Assembly (NCBI RefSeq): GCF_900111495.1
Contig: NZ_FOIU01000001.1
Span: 1,240,001 to 1,304,000 of the forward strand
Source: Chryseobacterium wanjuense
GTDB lineage: Bacteria; Bacteroidota; Bacteroidia; Flavobacteriales; Weeksellaceae
Direction: 5' to 3'
Length of the DNA: 64,000 nucleotides
In this document: positions 17,756-26,378 of the stretch, one piece after another
How the letters are laid out: each line of letters starts with the position of its first letter
Position numbering within the stretch: position 1 is the first letter of the stretch
Translations under genes and position numbers: made by a program
The notes under the pieces: model-generated
Database searches by the model: none
What the model was told of the DNA's origin: nothing
The model's input: the letters and a program-made list of their open reading frames with translations, nothing else

Positions 17756-18703
17756 ATGGCAGTATTCGTATACGCAGAAAATATAAACGGAGTTTACAAG
17801 AAAGCGGCTTTTGAAGCAGTGGCTTATGCTAAAGCAATTGCAGATCAGGCTGGTGAAACAGTAACGGCAATTTCTGTAAACCCAACAGATTCTTCAGATT
17901 TATTATACAAATATGGAGCATCAAACGTTATCAATATTAAAGACGAAGGTCTTAAAAGTTTCTCAGCTAAAGCTTATGCTCAGGCTGTAAGTGAAGTGGC
18001 AAACGGAAATATCATCGTTTTCCCCCACACAACAGATGCTTCTTCCATCGCTCCGATGTTGGCGGTGATGAACGGACATTCGTTAATTACCAATGCATTA
18101 GCAGCTCCGGAAAGCCTTTCTCCGTTCCAGGTGAAAAGAAAAGCATTCTCAGGAAAAGGTTTTATGCATGCAAAAGCTGAAGGTGCAGGAGTAATCATTA
18201 CGGTTTCTCAAAATGCTTTTGGTGTTAAAGAAAATCCGGTATCTGGTTCAGAAGAAGTGAAAAATTTATCTGTTGCCAATGAAGATACTAAAGTGATCTC
18301 TCACGAGCAAAGTTCAGGAAAATTAGATCTTAAAGAAGCTGAAATCGTAGTTTCTGCAGGGAGAGGAATGAAAGGTCCTGAAAACTGGGGAATGATCGAA
18401 GAATTAGCCAACGTTTTAGGCGCTGCTACAGCTTGTTCTAAGCCTGTTTCCGATATCGGATGGAGACCTCACACAGAACACGTAGGACAGACTGGTAAAG
18501 CGATTTCGCCAAACCTATATATTGCAGTGGGTATTTCAGGAGCAATTCAGCACCTGGCTGGAGTAAACTCTTCTAAAACAATCGTAGTAATCAACAATGA
18601 TGCTGAAGCTCCGTTCTTCAAATCAGCTGATTATGGTGTTGTAGGAGATGCTTTCCAGATTATTCCTGCTTTAACGGAGAAAATTAAAGCGATCAAAGGA
18701 TAA
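17756..18703 (+). CDS. etfA: Electron transfer flavoprotein subunit alpha
   Basis: The FAD-binding partner of EtfB, 315 residues. The C-terminal FAD domain is clear: GRGMKGPENWGMIEELANVLGAA (about residues 200-222), SKPVSDIGWRPHTEHVGQTGKAISPNLYIAVGISGAIQH (about 227-265, the signature block) and VVINNDAEAPFFKSADYGVVGD near the end. The N-terminal domain is of normal length. It works with etfB directly upstream and with the thiolase at 24570 in the wider sense of fatty-acid or amino-acid degradation; that link is inference. Confidence 0.96.
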   Translation: MAVFVYAENINGVYKKAAFEAVAYAKAIADQAGETVTAISVNPTDSSDLLYKYGASNVINIKDEGLKSFSAKAYAQAVSEVANGNIIVFPHTTDASSIAPMLAVMNGHSLITNALAAPESLSPFQVKRKAFSGKGFMHAKAEGAGVIITVSQNAFGVKENPVSGSEEVKNLSVANEDTKVISHEQSSGKLDLKEAEIVVSAGRGMKGPENWGMIEELANVLGAATACSKPVSDIGWRPHTEHVGQTGKAISPNLYIAVGISGAIQHLAGVNSSKTIVVINNDAEAPFFKSADYGVVGDAFQIIPALTEKIKAIKG

Positions 18704-18712
18704 GAAAGGTTA

Positions 18713-18922
18713 ATTGGGAATGGTCAATTCACTTCGTTTGTCAATTTTAATATGACGAACCTGGCTGAATGAAACGCTTTTGCAAATGAAAAAAAGAATA
18801 GTATTGGAAAAGATTTTAGTGTCTTTTGTTAAAATTAATACTATTTAAATTAAAAAATTCACTTGCAAAGCAAAATTGACTTATAAAATAAAATTCACAA
18901 TTCACCAATCATTACAATTCAC
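18713..18922. repeat. Inverted TCAATT/TTCAC-word repeats downstream of etfA
   Basis: GGTCAATTCACTTCGTTTG near 18728 is opposed by TTCACTTGCAAAGCAAAATT near 18857 and by CACAATTCACC words to 18922. It shares its words with 7497-7583. The spacer has no gene. Confidence 0.5.
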
Positions 18923-18926
18923 ATAT

Positions 18927-18948
18927 AAAAGCCCCTTTCCGGGCTTTT
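18927..18948 (+). terminator. Rho-independent terminator
   Basis: AAAAGCCC / GGGCTTTT with CTTTCC loop, then T-rich. Confidence 0.85.
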
Positions 18949-18989
18949 ATTTTTGTCTAAAAAAGTGAAAACACAATTAAAAATTAATC

Positions 18990-18997
18990 TATATTTG
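18990..18997 (+). promoter_or_regulatory. -7 element TATATTTG for the bifunctional nuclease gene
   Basis: Exact TAnnTTTG match only 5 bases before the ATG at 19003. It implies a very short or nearly leaderless 5' end. Confidence 0.5.
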
Positions 18998-19002
18998 TAG
19001 TT

Positions 19003-19602
19003 ATGGATTATAAACAGTTAATTATTCGCGGAATATCGTACAGCCAGACACAATCCGGGGCGTACGCATTGTTATTGGAACATGAAGAGACACATATTAA
19101 ATTACCTGTTGTTATAGGAAATTTCGAGGCTCAATCCATTTCTTTAGGTCTGGAGAAAGACATCCATCCGCCGCGACCTCTTACCCACGATTTATTTACA
19201 AAATTTATAGTTTCTGCCAATTATGAGCTGGTTTCTGTTATCATTTACCAGATTGTAGACGGAGTTTTCTTCTCTAATATCAACTTTAAAAATAAAAGTA
19301 ATGATGAAGAACTCATTCTTGATGCCAGAACATCGGATGCAGTGGCAATGGCAGTGAGATTTGATGCTCCTATCTTCACGACTCAGCAGGTCCTGAACGA
19401 AGCCGGAATTCTCCTGGAACTGGAAGATGTTTCCAAGGAAGAACAGCCGTTTTCAGAGACCGTTCCTGCAGAAGATAACCTGAAATCGCTTTCTATGGAA
19501 GAACTTCAAAAATTGCTGGAAGATGCTGTAAAAGAAGAAGACTATGATACTGCTCTGGAGATTCAGGAAGAAATCAAAAGGAGAAAAAAGAATATTGATT
19601 AA
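19003..19602 (+). CDS. Bifunctional nuclease family protein (DUF151) with UVR motif
   Basis: Homologous to the plant BBD/bifunctional nuclease fold and to TM0160-type proteins. Nuclease activity is inferred for the family, not shown here. Of 199 residues, the first about 135 form the DUF151 domain (LPVVIGNFEAQSISLGLE, then RPLTHDLF, and LDARTSDAVAMAVRFDAPIF). After an acidic linker, the last about 37 residues (SMEELQKLLEDAVKEEDYDTALEIQEEIKRRKK) match the UvrB/UvrC UVR helical hairpin. A nucleoside transporter starts 21 bases downstream, so salvage of nucleolysis products is a possible theme, as inference. Confidence 0.9.
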   Translation: MDYKQLIIRGISYSQTQSGAYALLLEHEETHIKLPVVIGNFEAQSISLGLEKDIHPPRPLTHDLFTKFIVSANYELVSVIIYQIVDGVFFSNINFKNKSNDEELILDARTSDAVAMAVRFDAPIFTTQQVLNEAGILLELEDVSKEEQPFSETVPAEDNLKSLSMEELQKLLEDAVKEEDYDTALEIQEEIKRRKKNID

Positions 19603-19623
19603 AAGAGATATCTTATACTAATT

Positions 19624-21006
19624 ATGAATTTAAAACTACGACTTACCATCCTGAGTTTTCTTCAGTTCTTCGTTTGGGGAGCCTGGCTGATTACGATGGC
19701 TAATTTTTGGTTCGGTACGAAACACTGGGACGGGGCACAGTTTGGAGCCGTTTTCGGAACGATGGGGATTGCCTCCATTTTTATGCCGACCCTTACCGGA
19801 ATTATCGCCGACCGCTGGGTAAATGCAGAACGGATTTTCTCTGTTTTACAGATTTTATATGGGATCGTATTGTTCTTTTTACCACATACTTCGAGTCCCG
19901 GCTCTTTTTATTATGTCATGCTTGTGGCCATGTGCTTTTATATGCCGACGATTGCGTTGGCCAACTCTATTTCCTATACTGTTTTAAAAAATAGCAATCT
20001 TGATGTCGTTAAAGATTTTCCTCCCATTCGTGTATGGGGAACCATCGGTTTCATTGTAGCGATGTGGGTGACCAATCTTACAGGAAATAAAGCGACGGAA
20101 GGACAGTTTTATATCGGAGGAATTGCAGCCGTTGTTCTGGGGATTTATGCATTGACTTTACCGAAATGCCCACCACAGAGATTGATAGATAAAAATGCAC
20201 CTTTGGTTGAGCAGTTGGGTCTGAATGCATTCAAGCTGTTTGGTAATTACAAAATGGCTTTATTCTTCGGGTTTTCAATGCTTTTGGGTGCTGCGTTGCA
20301 GTTGACGAATGCCTATGGAGATGTTTTCCTGAGCGAGTTTTCTCATTTTCCCAAATATGCAGAGTCTTTTGTAGTTCAGAGATCAACGATTGTAATGTCG
20401 ATATCGCAGGTTTCCGAGACATTATTTATCTTGGCAATTCCTTTCTTTTTAAAACGATACGGAATTAAAAAAGTGATGCTGATTTCAATGTTTGCATGGG
20501 TTTTAAGATTCGGATTCTTTGCTTATGGCAGCCCGGAAGGTTATGGAGTATCATTAATTATTTTATCTTGTATTGTCTACGGAATGGCTTTCGATTTCTT
20601 CAATATTTCAGGATCGCTTTTCGTGGAAACTACGACGGATAAAAAGATCCGTTCTTCTGCACAAGGGCTGTTCATGATGATGACGAATGGTTTTGGAGCC
20701 TATTTCGGAAGTAATATTGCAGGTTGGGCTATTGATAAATTCTTTACTCACAAATTTACAAATGCTGCGCAATTATCAGCTTATCTGGATACGACACCCA
20801 ACAATCCTACCTTTCTTGAGATTCTAAAAAATACATTCAATTCTGCGATAAATGCAGATGGAACTTTGTCATCAGCAGTATTGTTGAGAGACTGGCCAAA
20901 TATCTGGATCGCTTTTGCGGCGTATGCCTTAATTCTTGCCGTTCTTTTTGCCATTTTGTTTAAACATAAGCATGATCCAAAAGAATTAGCAGACATAAAA
21001 CATTAA
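19624..21006 (+). CDS. Nucleoside permease, MFS NupG family
   Basis: Inner-membrane proton-coupled nucleoside transporter. The 460 residues give about 12 hydrophobic segments. The start NLKLRLTILSFLQFFVWGAWLITM is typical of the NupG/XapB type, as are FGAVFGTMGIASIFMPTLTGIIADRW (about 40-65) and VKDFPPIRVWGTIGFI (about 128-143). A cytoplasmic loop of about 30 residues separates the halves (KNAPLVEQLGLNAF). It lies just behind the DUF151 nuclease gene with the same orientation and is closed by a terminator. Confidence 0.88.
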   Translation: MNLKLRLTILSFLQFFVWGAWLITMANFWFGTKHWDGAQFGAVFGTMGIASIFMPTLTGIIADRWVNAERIFSVLQILYGIVLFFLPHTSSPGSFYYVMLVAMCFYMPTIALANSISYTVLKNSNLDVVKDFPPIRVWGTIGFIVAMWVTNLTGNKATEGQFYIGGIAAVVLGIYALTLPKCPPQRLIDKNAPLVEQLGLNAFKLFGNYKMALFFGFSMLLGAALQLTNAYGDVFLSEFSHFPKYAESFVVQRSTIVMSISQVSETLFILAIPFFLKRYGIKKVMLISMFAWVLRFGFFAYGSPEGYGVSLIILSCIVYGMAFDFFNISGSLFVETTTDKKIRSSAQGLFMMMTNGFGAYFGSNIAGWAIDKFFTHKFTNAAQLSAYLDTTPNNPTFLEILKNTFNSAINADGTLSSAVLLRDWPNIWIAFAAYALILAVLFAILFKHKHDPKELADIKH

Positions 21007-21032
21007 AATTATATCATTGATATTTAAAATAT

Positions 21033-21068
21033 TAAATTGCATTTTGAAAAAAAATGCAATTTTTTTGT
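21033..21068 (+). terminator. Rho-independent terminator
   Basis: AAATTGCATTTT / AAAATGCAATTT stem followed by T run. Confidence 0.85.
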
Positions 21069-21120
21069 TTTTCAGGCAACCATTTGAAAAATATCCCGTC
21101 TTATACATAGAAACTAGAAC

Positions 21121-21675
21121 ATGAGGAACTTAGAAGAGAATTTTAAGCTGGCAAAAAAACAGGATCGGAGAGGGCAGAAAGCGCTTTACGACATGTTCTC
21201 CGCGAGGATGCTTGCCATCGCAAATTCTTATACAAACAACCTTCATGATGCGGAAGATATTCTGATGAATGCCTTTATGAAATGTTTCTCAAGAATTGAT
21301 GAATGCAGAGAATGGAAAAGTTTCCCTTTCTGGCTCAGGAAGATTGTTGTGAACGACGCGATAAGTTTTATCCGGAAGAATAAAAATCTTCTCTATGTAG
21401 ACGTCGAAATTGCGGACGATTATTCTGAAGATGATTTTGGGGAAAATCTTGAGGAAATAAACATCGAAGAAATTTTTTCTAAAATACCGGACGGATATAG
21501 AGTGATTTTTAATCTGTATGTATTTGAAGAGAAAAAACATCAGGAGATTGCAGAAATCCTCAATATTTCGGAGGGGACAAGCAAAAGTCAGCTTAGTAAA
21601 GCTAAAAAATGGATCGCTGATTATTTAAAAACAAAAGAAAATGAAAAAAGAAATACTGAATCAATTAAAATCTGA
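21121..21675 (+). CDS. ECF-type RNA polymerase sigma factor
   Basis: Alternative sigma factor, 184 residues. Region 2 is at about 20-90 (MFSARMLAIANSYTNNLHDAEDILMNAFMKCF with the DAEDI pattern, then FPFWLRKIVVNDAISFIRKN). Region 4 is at about 118-170 (IPDGYRVIFNLYVFEEKKHQEIAEILNISEGTSKSQLSKAKKWI, a clear HTH). The linker is strongly acidic (DDYSEDDFGENLEEIN). The next gene starts inside its last 35 bases, indicating translational coupling with a membrane protein that is probably its anti-sigma or regulator. Confidence 0.92.
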   Translation: MRNLEENFKLAKKQDRRGQKALYDMFSARMLAIANSYTNNLHDAEDILMNAFMKCFSRIDECREWKSFPFWLRKIVVNDAISFIRKNKNLLYVDVEIADDYSEDDFGENLEEINIEEIFSKIPDGYRVIFNLYVFEEKKHQEIAEILNISEGTSKSQLSKAKKWIADYLKTKENEKRNTESIKI

Positions 21676-22363
21676 CTACGATAAGCGCGAAATAAAGCCT
21701 TCCGCTGATCTGTGGGATAGAATCGAACAGGGAATGGATAAAGCACCTGTTTTGAGCCCTAAAAAGTCATTTGAATGGATAAAATATGCTGCTGTGATAC
21801 TTCTTTTGGTTTCTTTTGGAGTAGTTTTTTATTTTAATTCAAATTCAACAGAAAAAAACAGAAATACATTCGCTGAAAAGCATCAATTGGAGAAAAATAT
21901 TGAAAAGGAAAATCTAGATATTGAAATCATTAATTCAACGATAAATAAAACTGAAAATAATATTGCTGTTTCTCATGAAATTAATAAACAACAAACCCAA
22001 CCTGAGAATACAATAAAAATTGTTCATGAAAATAGTCTTCCGGAGACAAATCATTATCAGTCATTATCAAAAGAGGAAAATCAAATAATTAATAAGGATA
22101 ATTTTAATACAAATCCGGTTGCTCAGGAGAAAATTATTACTCAAAATATCGAAAGGCCTTTTGTTGCCGAAAGGAAAAAGACAAATTATATAAAAGCTGA
22201 CGAATTGCTTTTGGGAAGGGAATTTGATAAAACCCGTGAAGAAAGCCAGGATCATCACAAAACTTTCGGAGTGGTAGATATGGGAAAAATTAAAATCAAA
22301 AGCCCAAATTCATTTAAAATACTAGGAATGACCGTCTTTTCCGATTCTTTGGAGTCTAAATAA
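21641..22363 (+). CDS. Single-pass membrane protein, probable anti-sigma partner
   Basis: No named family. The 240 residues begin with an amphipathic cytoplasmic segment (about 1-45, with ADLWDRIEQGMDK, the kind of N-terminus seen in proteins coupled to flavobacterial ECF sigma genes). One membrane segment follows (about 47-66, IKYAAVILLLVSFGVVFYF), then an Asn/Glu/Lys-rich periplasmic region to the end. The start overlaps the sigma gene by 35 bases. The anti-sigma role is inferred from position and topology only; no zinc-binding HxxxCxxC motif is present. A barrel-like protein gene follows after 80 bases. Confidence 0.7.
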   Translation: MKKEILNQLKSDYDKREIKPSADLWDRIEQGMDKAPVLSPKKSFEWIKYAAVILLLVSFGVVFYFNSNSTEKNRNTFAEKHQLEKNIEKENLDIEIINSTINKTENNIAVSHEINKQQTQPENTIKIVHENSLPETNHYQSLSKEENQIINKDNFNTNPVAQEKIITQNIERPFVAERKKTNYIKADELLLGREFDKTREESQDHHKTFGVVDMGKIKIKSPNSFKILGMTVFSDSLESK

Positions 22364-22443
22364 ATCATTAAACTTTTACATAAAAAATACTGTTCCGAAA
22401 ACGAACAGAGGTAAAATATTGTCTAATAATAAAATTTAAAAAT

Positions 22444-23523
22444 ATGAAAAAGAAAATTGCTCTAATGACTGCTGTAATGGCTTTTTCTTACACTTTTGCA
22501 CAGGAAAATCCGCATTTGAAATCGTATTCTGAAAAGATCGACAGCATTGTAGTTTCCGAAAAATCTAAAATGAATGCCGAATTGGACGATGTGGACAGAA
22601 ATTTTAAAGATAAAAAAATCACAGCAGAAGAAAAACAAAAGCAGAGAGCCGATATCGCTTCCAGATATGAAGAAATGATCAACGAGAAAGTGGATGCCCA
22701 ACAATCTGAACTTGAAAATGCCACAAAATCAATGGTGAGAAGTGCTGTCTTAGGGAAAAAAGATTCTCTGTATCACGGTAAAAATCAATTGGAGCTGGGA
22801 CTTGGCGGGGTGAAAATGAAGATCAATAAAGATAAGACTCCTAAAGATTATCTGCGTACTTGGGAGCTTGCGGTAAGCCTTACGGGCGCGAATCTCACTG
22901 AAAAAAATGAATTCTTCAAATTTTACAACAAAGAATCGGATGTAAGAAGTACGATCATCAATTCCTCGCAATTTGTGTTGAGGTATGAAAACCAGCTAGG
23001 AGGCTTCACGAGTCCGGTATTTTACCGTATTGGTTTGGGAGTGAGATCCGACAGATATGTTCCAAAATATGGCAAAGCTTTCATGCAGCAGGACAAAACT
23101 TTATTTGTGGACGAATTTACCAGAGGAAATTTAAAAAGGACCTACCTGGGCAATGCCTATATCTTTGTTCCTGTAGATTTGAAGTTTGTTTTAAACCCAA
23201 AATATGTGGTACATGAAGGGGTGAAATATTTAGATAACAAAAAGAGTCAGTTGAACATCGTCGCAGGTATTTATGGAGGGGTGAGAACACAAAGTGTAAT
23301 ATATAACAAATATTCTACTGAAGACTCTAAAAGAATTGTAGAAAAGGAAAGAGTAATGCAAGGTGTAAATAATTTTGTTTTTGGAGGAAAATTTGGAATC
23401 GGATATGGTGGAATCAATTTATTTATTCAAAAAGATTTTACTCCGTTATTCAATAATGATGCTCAGCTGAAGAAGAAATACGGGCTTCAGATTGGTATCG
23501 AAATAGCCAATGTTAATTTTTAA
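22444..23523 (+). CDS. Predicted outer-membrane beta-barrel protein with N-terminal coiled coil
   Basis: Family not recognised. A signal peptide covers residues 1-19 (SYTFAQ). It is followed by a charged helical region (about 20-100, long runs of Glu/Lys with heptad character), then by alternating hydrophobic strands (LELGLGGVKMKI, TWELAVSLTGANLTE, QFVLRYENQLGG, SPVFYRIGLGVR, IVAGIYGGVR, FGGKFGIGYGGINLFIQKDFTPLF). The chain ends in an aromatic residue (IANVNF), as barrel proteins often do. It follows the sigma/anti-sigma-like pair in the same direction and may be its target; that is inference. Confidence 0.65.
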   Translation: MKKKIALMTAVMAFSYTFAQENPHLKSYSEKIDSIVVSEKSKMNAELDDVDRNFKDKKITAEEKQKQRADIASRYEEMINEKVDAQQSELENATKSMVRSAVLGKKDSLYHGKNQLELGLGGVKMKINKDKTPKDYLRTWELAVSLTGANLTEKNEFFKFYNKESDVRSTIINSSQFVLRYENQLGGFTSPVFYRIGLGVRSDRYVPKYGKAFMQQDKTLFVDEFTRGNLKRTYLGNAYIFVPVDLKFVLNPKYVVHEGVKYLDNKKSQLNIVAGIYGGVRTQSVIYNKYSTEDSKRIVEKERVMQGVNNFVFGGKFGIGYGGINLFIQKDFTPLFNNDAQLKKKYGLQIGIEIANVNF

Positions 23524-23618
23524 TTTGATAATGTTACTGGATTTATTTTACGAAATATTTAAATTTATTCTTAGAATTTTACTATTTATAATTAATTGAT
23601 ATAAAATATCTATTTTTA

Positions 23619-23648
23619 AAACACACTTATTTTAAGTGTGTTTTTTTT
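23619..23648 (+). terminator. Rho-independent terminator after the barrel-like gene
   Basis: AAACACACTTA / TAAGTGTGTTT stem, T8. Confidence 0.9.
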
Positions 23649-23671
23649 CGTATTTTGGCACTTTAAGAAAT

Positions 23672-24055
23672 ATGAAAAATATTCAGTTATTAGGATTGAT
23701 ATTGGTGGTTGTAGGAAGTTTCCTGCCGCTGGTTCATGTTCCTGTCATAGGCAACTGGAGCTATTGGAAACTCGATCATTATTTAGCGATCGCATGTTGG
23801 GTTTTGTCTGCCGGCGCACTGTTCGCAATTGTGAACAACAGTGGAAAAATGGCAAGAATTTTTGCGATTCTGCTAATCCTTTTATTCCTTTTCACCTTAT
23901 TTGCCGTGAAGGTTCAGGCTTTGCAGTATTTCAGTTTTATGCCTTTTAAATCATGGCAGGAAAAACTGGCAGGCATTGTAAAACTGAGATGGGGCTGGAT
24001 CGTAGAATTTTTAGGTGCTTTTATCATAATTTTTGCGAAAAATAATAATAAATAA
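23672..24055 (+). CDS. Small integral membrane protein, unknown
   Basis: 127 residues from the ATG at 23672. The longer frame from 23636 lies in the preceding terminator and adds residues without a membrane-protein pattern. Four hydrophobic segments are visible (about 4-22, 33-52, 60-80, 105-122). There is no recognised domain or catalytic motif. The next gene (24067) begins 11 bases after its stop, so the two are probably co-transcribed. Confidence 0.65.
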   Translation: MKNIQLLGLILVVVGSFLPLVHVPVIGNWSYWKLDHYLAIACWVLSAGALFAIVNNSGKMARIFAILLILLFLFTLFAVKVQALQYFSFMPFKSWQEKLAGIVKLRWGWIVEFLGAFIIIFAKNNNK

Positions 24056-24066
24056 CAGACACAGAT

Positions 24067-24522
24067 ATGAACTTTTTGAAGATATTTTCAGCAGCAGTAT
24101 TGGTTTTAGGAGCTTCTCAGATGAATGCCCAGAAAAAAGGAACAGCTACTCCGAAAAAAGAAGTCCCTCAACAAAAAAAACAGGTGGACAACCCTACAAA
24201 GTGCAGTAATATTAAAGAAGGAACATTTTTGCGAACCAACTATCCAAAAAATCTTTGGTATATGACGGTGAAAGATAATGTTCAGACAGAATATTACAAT
24301 GGCGGAAAAGATTATGTCAAATCAAGCATGGTTTTCCTTGACGATTGCAATTATAAGCTTATTGTTCTTGAAAAAACGGAAAAAAACAATCCTATTAAAG
24401 TTGATGATGTCTTTACAAATAAAGTTGTTGCAACTCAAGATAATTACATTAAAATAGAATCTAAAATTGCAGGAGATAAGTATGATCTGATTTTAATAAA
24501 ACTAAAGGAAAATATAAAATAA
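24067..24522 (+). CDS. Secreted protein, unknown function
   Basis: 151 residues. A signal peptide covers about 1-21 (VLVLGASQMNAQ). Then a Lys/Pro/Gln-rich linker (about 22-45) leads to a small beta-rich domain with two cysteines (in NPTKCSNIKEGTF and FLDDCNYKLIVLE) that could form a disulfide. Patterns such as NLWYMTVKDNVQTEYYNGG and IESKIAGDKYDLILIKLKENIK suggest a small lipocalin-like or beta-sandwich fold, but I do not assign one. Probably periplasmic. Confidence 0.7.
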   Translation: MNFLKIFSAAVLVLGASQMNAQKKGTATPKKEVPQQKKQVDNPTKCSNIKEGTFLRTNYPKNLWYMTVKDNVQTEYYNGGKDYVKSSMVFLDDCNYKLIVLEKTEKNNPIKVDDVFTNKVVATQDNYIKIESKIAGDKYDLILIKLKENIK

Positions 24523-24569
24523 AAAATTGAAAGGCTTTTATTAGCTAAATTTAAAAATAGAAATATAAC

Positions 24570-25748
24570 ATGAAAGAAGTATTCATCGTTTCCGCAGTAA
24601 GAACTCCGATGGGAAGTTTTATGGGAAGTTTATCAACGGTTCCTGCCACAAAGTTGGGATCTGTTGCAGTAAAAGGAGCATTAGATAAAATCGGTCTGGA
24701 TCCTAAACAGGTTCAGGAAATCTACATGGGAAACGTTTTACAGGCGGGAGAAGGTCAGGCGCCGGCTCGTCAGGTTGCTTTAGGAGCTGGTCTTTCAAAC
24801 GAAACACCTTCTACTACGGTAAATAAAGTTTGTGCTTCGGGAATGAAGGCTGTTACGATGGCTGCACAGGCAATCAAAGCTGGTGATGCAGACGTTATCG
24901 TTGCCGGAGGTATGGAAAACATGTCTTCAGTTCCTCACTATTATAATGCAAGAAACGCTACCAAATTAGGTGACGTAAAAATGCTTGACGGAATGGTTTT
25001 AGACGGTCTTACAGACGTTTACAACAAAGTTCATATGGGAGTTTGCGCAGAAAAATGTGCAACAGACTACAGCATTTCAAGAGAAGATCAGGACAATTTT
25101 GCGATCGAATCTTACAAAAGATCAGCAAAAGCTTGGAGCGAAGGAAAATTCGCAGAAGAGGTGGTTCCGGTATCAATTCCTCAAAGAAAAGGAGATCCTG
25201 TCGTTTTCGCTGAAGACGAAGAATATAAAGCGGTAAATTTTGATAGAATTCCTACACTTCCTACAGTTTTCAAAAAAGAAGAAGGAACGGTAACGGCTGC
25301 AAATGCGTCAACTCTTAATGACGGAGCTTCCGCGTTGATCCTTGTTTCTAAAGAGAAAATGGAAGAATTAGGTCTTAAACCATTGGCAAGAATCGTTTCT
25401 TATGCTGATGCTGCTCAGGCTCCGGAAGATTTCACGACTGCACCTTCAAAAGCGTTGCCAATTGCTCTTAAAAAAGCAGGTTTATCGCTTACAGACATCG
25501 ATTTCTTCGAATTCAACGAAGCGTTTTCTGTGGTAGGTTTAGCCAATAACAAAATCTTAGGATTAGACGCTTCTAAAGTGAACGTAAATGGTGGAGCAGT
25601 GGCGATCGGTCACCCACTTGGAAGCTCAGGTTCCAGAATTATCGTTACTTTGATCAACGTTTTAAAACAAAATAACGGAAAATATGGTGCTGCAGCGATC
25701 TGTAACGGTGGTGGCGGTGCTTCTGCTATTGTTATTGAAAATATGTAA
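24570..25748 (+). CDS. Acetyl-CoA C-acetyltransferase (thiolase)
   Basis: Condenses or cleaves acetyl/acyl-CoA; the sequence fits acetoacetyl-CoA thiolase (AtoB/PhaA type) best. The 392 residues show the nucleophilic cysteine in NKVCASGMKAV (about residue 88), GGMENMSSVPHY, the NASTLNDGASALIL segment (about 244-257), NEAFSVV, the catalytic His in GHPLGSSGSRI (about 348), and the second cysteine in CNGGGGASA near the end. Such an enzyme could feed HMG-CoA and the mevalonate pathway, of which a kinase is at 30435, or work in degradation with EtfAB. The choice cannot be made from sequence. Confidence 0.94.
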   Translation: MKEVFIVSAVRTPMGSFMGSLSTVPATKLGSVAVKGALDKIGLDPKQVQEIYMGNVLQAGEGQAPARQVALGAGLSNETPSTTVNKVCASGMKAVTMAAQAIKAGDADVIVAGGMENMSSVPHYYNARNATKLGDVKMLDGMVLDGLTDVYNKVHMGVCAEKCATDYSISREDQDNFAIESYKRSAKAWSEGKFAEEVVPVSIPQRKGDPVVFAEDEEYKAVNFDRIPTLPTVFKKEEGTVTAANASTLNDGASALILVSKEKMEELGLKPLARIVSYADAAQAPEDFTTAPSKALPIALKKAGLSLTDIDFFEFNEAFSVVGLANNKILGLDASKVNVNGGAVAIGHPLGSSGSRIIVTLINVLKQNNGKYGAAAICNGGGGASAIVIENM

Positions 25749-25771
25749 TCATTATTTTAAAATAATATTCA

Positions 25772-25805
25772 AAATCTGGAAGTTAAGGCTTTCGGATTTT
25801 TTGTT
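25772..25805 (+). terminator. Rho-independent terminator after the thiolase
   Basis: AAATCTGGAAG / CTTTCGGATTT stem with G-U pairs, then T6. Confidence 0.7.
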
Positions 25806-25835
25806 TTTAATGAAATCTGGTTTAATTTTTTTTTT

Positions 25836-25962
25836 GAAGCTTAATCCCGCTTTCCGCACTCGCTATTTTTTTGTTTAGGGGCGGCCTCGTCAAAGACGAG
25901 GCCGCCCCTAAACAAAAAAATGAGCTCAAACAAATGCTGCAATCGGGGCTAGGGTCGCAGTC
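25836..25962. repeat. Long hairpin element, copy 2 (27-bp perfect stem)
   Basis: The ends are the same as copy 1 at 10943 (ATCCCGCTTTCCGCACTCGC left; TGAGCTCAAACAAATGCTGC then AATCGGGGCTAGGG right). The stem 25865-25891 pairs perfectly with 25895-25921, loop AAA. Four stem positions and one T/A run length differ from copy 1, every change being matched on the other arm. Confidence 0.92.
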
Positions 25963-26029
25963 CCTGAAAGCAATCTCTTGAAATAAAACATATCTGGTAA
26001 GGATCTTGATACAACAAAATGTACAGCAA

Positions 26030-26077
26030 TTAGTATTAGCGATGTCATGTTGAGTGCGAAGTAGTCGAAACATCTGT
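26030..26077 (+). repeat. Dispersed TAGTATTAGCGATGTCAT element
   Basis: TTAGTATTAGCGATGTCATG followed by TTGAGTGCGAAG and TCGAAACATCTG; a diverged member of the family seen at 9267, 37551, 41832 and elsewhere. Confidence 0.8.
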
Positions 26078-26249
26078 TAATACATTTCAGACATTACGTA
26101 ACTTTATTCCCAAAACACCTTAAGACCATCAGAACGCTTTAATGAAAATATAAAAATAGATTCTTACTTCGTCAGAAAGACAAACAGGATACAAATAATC
26201 ATACACAAAGCCTTAGCGAACGAAAAATCAACAATATCATTTTCAAAAA

Positions 26250-26280
26250 AAACTTTGCGTCCTTTGCGTTAAAAAAGATT
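26250..26280 (+). repeat. Dispersed CTTTGCG-CTTTGCGTTAAAA element
   Basis: AACTTTGCGTCCTTTGCGTT followed by A-rich DNA; relatives at 36461 (reverse), 36597, 37727 and 53717-53780. The spacer 26081-26249 shows nothing else. Confidence 0.6.
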
Positions 26281-26349
26281 TTCAAATTAACCAAATAATA
26301 AAATTTCGCCGAAAGAAAATAAAAACCACCGAATATTCAATGGTTTTTT

Positions 26350-26357
26350 TATTTTTG
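26350..26357 (+). promoter_or_regulatory. -7 element TATTTTTG for the UMF1 transporter
   Basis: Exact TAnnTTTG match 21 bases before the ATG at 26379; it directly follows a TGGTTTTT hairpin end. Confidence 0.5.
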
Positions 26358-26378
26358 TGCTACTAATATTTATTTGAA

